17,157 nucleotides of DNA from Rikenellaceae bacterium. Its GTDB lineage: Bacteria; Bacteroidota; Bacteroidia; Bacteroidales; Rikenellaceae. The notes below the pieces were generated by a model, which did not search any database, was not told the DNA's origin, and saw only the letters and a list, made by a program, of their open reading frames with translations. Shown here in pieces: positions 12,310 through 17,157 of the stretch. The position numbers and the translations under genes are program-made. Every line of letters begins with the position of its first letter. Position 1 is the first letter of the stretch. The stretch lies in contig JAJBVJ010000094.1 of NCBI GenBank assembly GCA_020859875.1, positions 1 through 17,157 of the forward strand, in the 5' to 3' direction.

Positions 12310-15162
12310 ATGCAGACCTTCCTTTCGCTGCTTGCGGAAAATTTATACGAAAGATACGGGGACGAAATTTCGTCCCTTTCTGTTATCCTGCCTAATCGGA
12401 GGGCAAAACTTTTTCTTACGGAAGCCCTTACGGCTCTCATCTCAAAACCCTTATGGCAGCCAAAGTTCATGACTGTGGACCAGATCATGCAGGATTATTC
12501 CGGACTGGCTGCGGGCGAACGAATCCCGCTCCTTGCAGAGTTGTATAAAGTTTATTCGAAGTTCCATACCGAAACTTTCGATTCGTTCTATTACTGGGGT
12601 GAAATGCTGCTCTCGGACTTCGATTCAATCGACAAGTACCTGATAGATGCAGGAATGCTGTTCCGCAATATTGCGGAGCTCAAAGAGTTAGAGAATGACA
12701 ATTCATACCTCACTGCGGAACAAGCCCGGATGATTTCGCGTTTCTGGAAAAGTTTCGGGCACGAGAGCGGTTATTCCCAGGAGAAAAGAAGGTTCCTGGA
12801 TATATGGTGCACGCTCGACCCTATTTATAGTGAATTCCGGTCGGAGCTCTTAACCCAAGGGGTGGGGTACAACGGGATGATATACCGCCGAGCGGCGGAA
12901 AATATCCGAAGCGGCGTTTTGCCGCACCTCGGAGAGCGCAGTGGTAAGTATATCGTAGCCGGGTTCAATGCCCTGACAGAATGTGAGAAGGTACTGCTGC
13001 ACCACCTGTCACCTCATGCCGAATTTTTCTGGGACACCGACGATTATTATGTAAAAGATACCCGACAGGAAGCGGGATTGTTTATTCGGGAGAATATGCG
13101 GATGTTTCCACAGGAGTTCCCCCTCGGAAATGTGGACAATTTCGCCGGCCCTAAAAATATAACGGTGGTCGCCTCCCCGTCCGACAGTATGCAATGCAAA
13201 TATGCCGGCGAGGTGCTCGGGCAAATGGGTGCCGCCGGCCTGCGTCCCGGCAAGGAGACGGCCATAGTCCTTACCGACGAAAACCTGATGACCCCGCTCT
13301 TGTCTTCGATACCGGAGCCGGTAGAGGATATAAACGTTACGATGGGCTACCCGCTCAAGTTGACACCGGCTTATACCCTTTACGAACGGCTGGCTGAATT
13401 GCAGTCGGGGAAAAAGATCAAGGGTTCCAAAACCCTTTTCAGATTTGCCGACCTTACGGGGCTGCTTTCCCATCCGTTCGTCTCGAAGATAGATCCGATA
13501 CTTTCGCCCAGGCTTCTCGAGGCAATCCGGGGAAGGCAGGTTATGTACCCGGACATTACCGGGATATTTAGCGAATCTTCACCTTTGAGTCTTCTGTTTT
13601 CCCCCTGCGGAGAGAGCTGGCAGGAAATTGCGGGCTACCTGCTCTCGGCCATTGCCCTTGTCGGTTCATCGGGTACCTTGCCGGGGGACGGTTACGGGGA
13701 GGACAGGGATCACCTGGCCCTGATCGCTCAAACCGTGCGGCGGACTTCCAACAGCATCGAAAAGGCTTCTGTGGAGATCTCCGGAAAGATTTTCATTTCG
13801 CTGGTGCGGAAAATATTGCAGAGCACGGCAATCCCATACGAAGGAGAACCCTTACAGGGGGTACAGGTAATGGGCATACTTGAGACACGGAACCTCGATT
13901 TTAAAAATCTTGTCGTCCTATCCATGAACGACGACAATTTTCCCGGCAACAGGGTCTCTTCCTATTCGTTTATTCCCCATAACCTGCGCTATGCATACGG
14001 ACTCCCGACCCCGGCTCATCATGAAGGAGTATATGCCTACTATTTTTACCGGCTGTTGCAGCGGGCCGAGAATATTCATCTGGTTTACAGCTCTAAAAGC
14101 GACGAAAAAAGCAGCGGCGAACAGAGCCGCTATATTTACCAGTTACTGTACGAGTCGCCACATAGAATTACACGAAAAAATATCGGACTGGATATAAACA
14201 TTTCGCCGCAAAGTGAAATAAATGTTCCAAAAGAGGGAGAGACAGGAAAGACCCTCGATTTGTTTCTTGCAGGGAAAAGGTTTTTATCGCCCTCGTCGTT
14301 CAATAATTATATCGCTTGTCCACTGAAATTCTATTTCCATACGGTAGCCGGGTTAAAGGACGATGAGGAACCCGGGGAGGAGGTGGATGCCCCTATGTTC
14401 GGGTCGATACTCCACAAGGCAATGGATATTCTCTACAAGCCCCTATGCGGGGTAGCCGATCCACGACCCGCTATAAAAGAGATGATCGGAAGCGTTCACG
14501 TCGGCCGGGCCGTAGGCGATGCGGTAAGACAGGAGTTTCTCAAAGGTGAGGACGTCGGGCCGGAAGATTACGGCGGAAGCCTGCTGCTCGCCTCGGATAT
14601 AATAGGCCGCTATATTGATAAATGTATATTGCCGTTCGATGCCGGAGGTGGCCCGTTTACTATCCTTAAAACGGAGGAGACTGTCGGTGCGGATTTCGAA
14701 TTCACTTCGGACGGCGTCTGCCACAGTGTCCGGTTTCGCGGGAATGCCGACCGTGTCGACCTGCTTCCTGATGGGAGATTGAGGGTCGTCGATTATAAGA
14801 CCGGACAGGAAGAGTTGGATTTCAACGGAATCGAATCGCTTTTTTCTCCGTTGCTCAAAGACCGTAATCAAGCAGCGTTTCAGACCATGCTCTACGGACT
14901 TATGCTATCCCGCACGGAAAACCGGGATGTACAGCCGGCCCTGTATTACGTGCGCAACTTGAATGCAGAAGGTTATTCGCCGATGCTTGTAGACCGCAGT
15001 GTCAAATCCGAGGTGGCTTCATATCGGCATTATGCGGCATCCTTCGAACAATTGCTTTCGGATAAACTTACGGAAATGTTCGATAGGAATCTTCCTTTCG
15101 GGCAGTGTGAAGATGCGAAAACCTGCAAATGGTGCATCTTCAACGATATATGCAGGCGCTAA
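12310..15162 (+). CDS. addB: AddB-like PD-(D/E)XK nuclease with iron-sulfur cluster site
   Basis: This 950-residue protein is the likely partner of the divergent AddA-like gene. The N-terminus has LSVILPNRRAKLFLTEAL, like AddB, but no Walker A GxxGxGK, so no helicase activity of its own is expected. The nuclease domain starts near residue 660: Cys670 in NNYIACPLKFYFH, GSILHKAMD, Asp814 in GNADRVD, and Asp828-x-Lys830 in VVDYKTG. The end carries C939-x2-C942-x5-C948; with Cys670 this matches in spacing the four-cysteine [4Fe-4S] set of AddB (Cys933 is an extra). The ATG at 12310 begins the conserved MQTFLSLLAENLYERYG; a longer frame back to 12109 overlaps the DUF2807 gene and is rejected. The gene ends against a hairpin terminator. 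Confidence 0.9.
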   Translation: MQTFLSLLAENLYERYGDEISSLSVILPNRRAKLFLTEALTALISKPLWQPKFMTVDQIMQDYSGLAAGERIPLLAELYKVYSKFHTETFDSFYYWGEMLLSDFDSIDKYLIDAGMLFRNIAELKELENDNSYLTAEQARMISRFWKSFGHESGYSQEKRRFLDIWCTLDPIYSEFRSELLTQGVGYNGMIYRRAAENIRSGVLPHLGERSGKYIVAGFNALTECEKVLLHHLSPHAEFFWDTDDYYVKDTRQEAGLFIRENMRMFPQEFPLGNVDNFAGPKNITVVASPSDSMQCKYAGEVLGQMGAAGLRPGKETAIVLTDENLMTPLLSSIPEPVEDINVTMGYPLKLTPAYTLYERLAELQSGKKIKGSKTLFRFADLTGLLSHPFVSKIDPILSPRLLEAIRGRQVMYPDITGIFSESSPLSLLFSPCGESWQEIAGYLLSAIALVGSSGTLPGDGYGEDRDHLALIAQTVRRTSNSIEKASVEISGKIFISLVRKILQSTAIPYEGEPLQGVQVMGILETRNLDFKNLVVLSMNDDNFPGNRVSSYSFIPHNLRYAYGLPTPAHHEGVYAYYFYRLLQRAENIHLVYSSKSDEKSSGEQSRYIYQLLYESPHRITRKNIGLDINISPQSEINVPKEGETGKTLDLFLAGKRFLSPSSFNNYIACPLKFYFHTVAGLKDDEEPGEEVDAPMFGSILHKAMDILYKPLCGVADPRPAIKEMIGSVHVGRAVGDAVRQEFLKGEDVGPEDYGGSLLLASDIIGRYIDKCILPFDAGGGPFTILKTEETVGADFEFTSDGVCHSVRFRGNADRVDLLPDGRLRVVDYKTGQEELDFNGIESLFSPLLKDRNQAAFQTMLYGLMLSRTENRDVQPALYYVRNLNAEGYSPMLVDRSVKSEVASYRHYAASFEQLLSDKLTEMFDRNLPFGQCEDAKTCKWCIFNDICRR

Positions 15163-15199
15163 AACGCTAAGCCCCGCGTAATTCGCGGGGCTTAGCGTT
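15163..15199. terminator. Bidirectional terminator between addB and glnN
   Basis: AACGCTAAGCCCCGCG (15163-15178), a five-base loop and CGCGGGGCTTAGCGTT (15184-15199) form a perfect 16-bp stem. It begins right after the addB stop codon and its right arm includes two bases of the glnN stop codon. On the minus strand a short U-run (TTTT) follows; on the plus strand the tail is TTAATT. It serves both convergent genes. Confidence 0.75.
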
Positions 15200-17157
15200 A
15201 ATTGAAACTCATCAGTTCCCTGTATTTCGGGAGAGGCCATAGCTGGTCGTCCACTATTAGTTCCAGTTTATCAATATGCTCCCGAATGTCGTCGAGATAG
15301 GGGAGTACCTCTTCCGAATACCCGGCTGCGCGTTCAATAATACTTTCCACCGCATTCCATTTCTTGCGGGCCTCCACCATCATATAGGAATGTTCCCGGA
15401 TGTATTTTACATGCTCCGAAATTAGTTTGATCGTCCGTATCTCCTCTTTAGCCATCTCGTAGTAGTCCTCCCCGAAAATCTCTTTGAGTCCGTTAACATT
15501 CTCAATGAGAATATTCTGGTACTTGATGGCTGTCGGGATTATATGGTTTGCAGCAAGGTCTGCCATCACCCGCGATTCGATCTGCACCTTTTTGAGGTAG
15601 GTTTCGTTTTTAACCTCATAACGGGCGGCCAGTTCCGAGCGGGTGAGCGTTCCCACGGTCTCGAACATCTCTATACTCTCGGGCGTCATATATTCCTTGA
15701 AAGCCTGCGGAACGTTGGATATTCCGCGGAGCCCGCGCTTTGCAGCCTCCCTCTCCCATTCTTTACTGTATCCGTTTCCTTCGAAACGTATCTCTTTGGA
15801 ATCTATAATAAATTTACGGATGACCTGAAGTATCGCTTCGTCTTTCTTGACATTCTTTTCGATCAGATTTTCCACTTCGATGCGGAACCGTCGAAGCTGG
15901 ACAGTTACGGCACTGTTGAGTACGATAAGCGGCAGTGCACAGTTGCTCGAAGAACCGAGGGCACGGAATTCGAAACGGTTACCGGTAAAGGCAAACGGGG
16001 AGGTGCGGTTTCGGTCGGTGTTGTCGAGCAGGATTTCGGGTATCTTTCCTATATCGAGTTTTATCTCGGTCTTTTCATCCGGGGCCAGCTTCCGGTCACT
16101 TATCCGTTTTTCGATTTCGTCCAGTATGGTATTTATAGTCGACCCGGCAAATACCGATAGGATTCCCGGAGGAGCTTCATGGCCGCCCAGGCGGTGGGCG
16201 TTCGTGGCCGAGGCGATGGATGCCATCATCAGGGTTCCGTGTTCTTTCGCCGCCATAAGGGTGCAGACGAAGAAGGCAAGAAATTGCATATTTGTCTTGG
16301 GTGTTTTACCCGGGGCCAGCAGATTCACGCCCGTGTCAGTAGCCAACGACCAGTTGCAGTGCTTGCCTGAGCCGTTAACCCCCATAAACGGCTTTTCGTG
16401 GAATAGTACTTTGAGGCGGTGCCTGCCCGCGGTACGGCGCATGACGGTCATTAGAAGGGTATTGTGGTCTACGGCGATATTCGCTTCCTCGAACATGGGA
16501 GCGCATTCGAACTGATTGGGAGCCACTTCGTTGTGACGGGTCTTGATCGGAATTCCGAGCCGGTAGCAGCGGTACTCAAAATCTTTCATAAAGTTGGCCA
16601 CCCGCTCGGGTATCGATCCCCAGTAGTGATCGTCGAGCTGCTGGTCTTTCGCCGCCGTGTGGCCCATAAGCGTGCGACCGGTCTGCGTGAGGTCCGGCCT
16701 GGCATTGTATAATGCCTCGTCCACCAGGAAATATTCTTGTTCCCAGCCGAGGGTCGCGTACACCTTCGTTACGTCCTTATCGAAATATTGTGCAATGTCG
16801 ACGGCTGCCTTATCGAGGGCATTGAGAGATTTGAGCAGCGGCGTCTTGGAATCCAACGCCTCCCCGGTGTAGGCCACGAAAATACTGGGTATACAGAGCG
16901 TATTATCCACAATAAAAGCCGGGGAAGAGGGATCCCATGCGCTGTAACCACGGGCCTCGAATGTGTTGCGCAACCCGCCGTTGGGAAAAGAGGAGGCGTC
17001 GGGCTCCTGCTGTACGAGCAGGTCGCCGCTGAAAAATTCGAACGAGCCCCCACCCATAATGGGCTCGAAAAAAGCATCGTGTTTTTCAGCGGTAGAGTCG
17101 TTTAGCGGCTGAAACCAGTGGGTTTAATGGGTAGCCCCGCGCGACATTGCCCAGTTA
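15198..17157 (-). CDS. glnN: Glutamine synthetase type III (GlnN), N-terminus missing, with in-frame TAA
   Basis: Type III glutamine synthetase makes glutamine from glutamate, ammonia and ATP in the cytoplasm; this form, about 700 residues or more, is typical of Bacteroidota. From 17057 downward there are 619 residues with EPDASSFPNGGLR, LGWEQEYFLVD, RHNEVAPNQFECAP, HEKPFMGVNGSGKHCNWSL and NRFEFRALGSSSN, carrying the metal- and substrate-binding residues. The frame goes on upstream of that Met through HWFQPLNDSTAEKHDAFFEPI. At 17124-17126 it meets TAA in place of the conserved Tyr of ATHYTHWFQP, then continues as NWAMSRGATH to the window edge. This is one substitution, not the real start. The stop codon at 15198-15200 lies in the shared terminator. 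Identity is secure; the stop is suspected error. Confidence 0.93.

Noticed and set aside
15543..16160. 205-residue plus-strand open frame opposite glutamine synthetase
   Set aside because: Antisense to strongly conserved GSIII sequence.
1..17157. Mobile element, prophage, CRISPR, toxin-antitoxin or defence island
   Set aside because: No transposase, integrase, direct-repeat array, Cas, methylase or antitoxin-toxin pair is visible. The lone XRE gene has no toxin-sized partner in the same direction.

Overview
This window looks like a piece of a Bacteroidota chromosome, probably near Alistipes/Rikenellaceae. That placement rests on protein families and gene style seen by eye, not on a search. 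The supporting evidence is: promoter elements of the Bacteroidota sigma-ABfr type (TTTG, about 19-21 bp, TAnnTTTG, often TATCTTTG) in front of several genes; A-rich leaders without Shine-Dalgarno sequences; a TRL-like small lipoprotein; a type III glutamine synthetase; a GIN/DUF2807 secreted protein; and an AddAB-type nuclease pair. Gene density is high and the coding content is mostly housekeeping. I see no phage, IS element, CRISPR array, tRNA or rRNA.

Layout. Left edge (1-1440): the 5' part of obgE (minus) is divergent from era (plus). Both encode ribosome-assembly GTPases. Then a MATE exporter (minus) runs tail to tail with era. 2801-4238 is a small accessory patch: an unknown protein (minus), a 72-residue XRE-type regulator (plus, divergent from it) and an unknown secreted protein (minus). 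4334-4651 is a TRL-like lipoprotein (minus). 4808-7694 is the rplM-rpsI-rpsB-tsf translation operon (plus), with a promoter and two structured leaders, followed by a DUF4269 nucleotidyltransferase-like gene. 8322-15162 is a recombination-repair locus: addA-like helicase/nuclease (minus), and divergently a DUF2807 secreted protein and an addB-like iron-sulfur nuclease (plus). 15198 to the right edge is type III glutamine synthetase (minus), which shares a long hairpin terminator with addB.

The strongest oddities are these. (1) Both edge genes, obgE and glnN, carry an in-frame stop codon within about 45 bases of the window end, each replacing a conserved residue while the correct frame continues beyond it. 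All complete genes are intact, so error at contig ends is the best explanation. (2) A rho-independent terminator for the TRL gene is interlocked with the promoter of the next gene, so that the downstream transcript would begin inside the terminator stem. (3) Structured, apparently uncatalogued-by-me leaders precede rplM and rpsB. (4) Two abutting hairpins, one with an oligo-U loop, end exactly at the start codon of the DUF4269 gene. I do not see a clearly new multi-gene system. The unknown gene/XRE patch is the least explained part.
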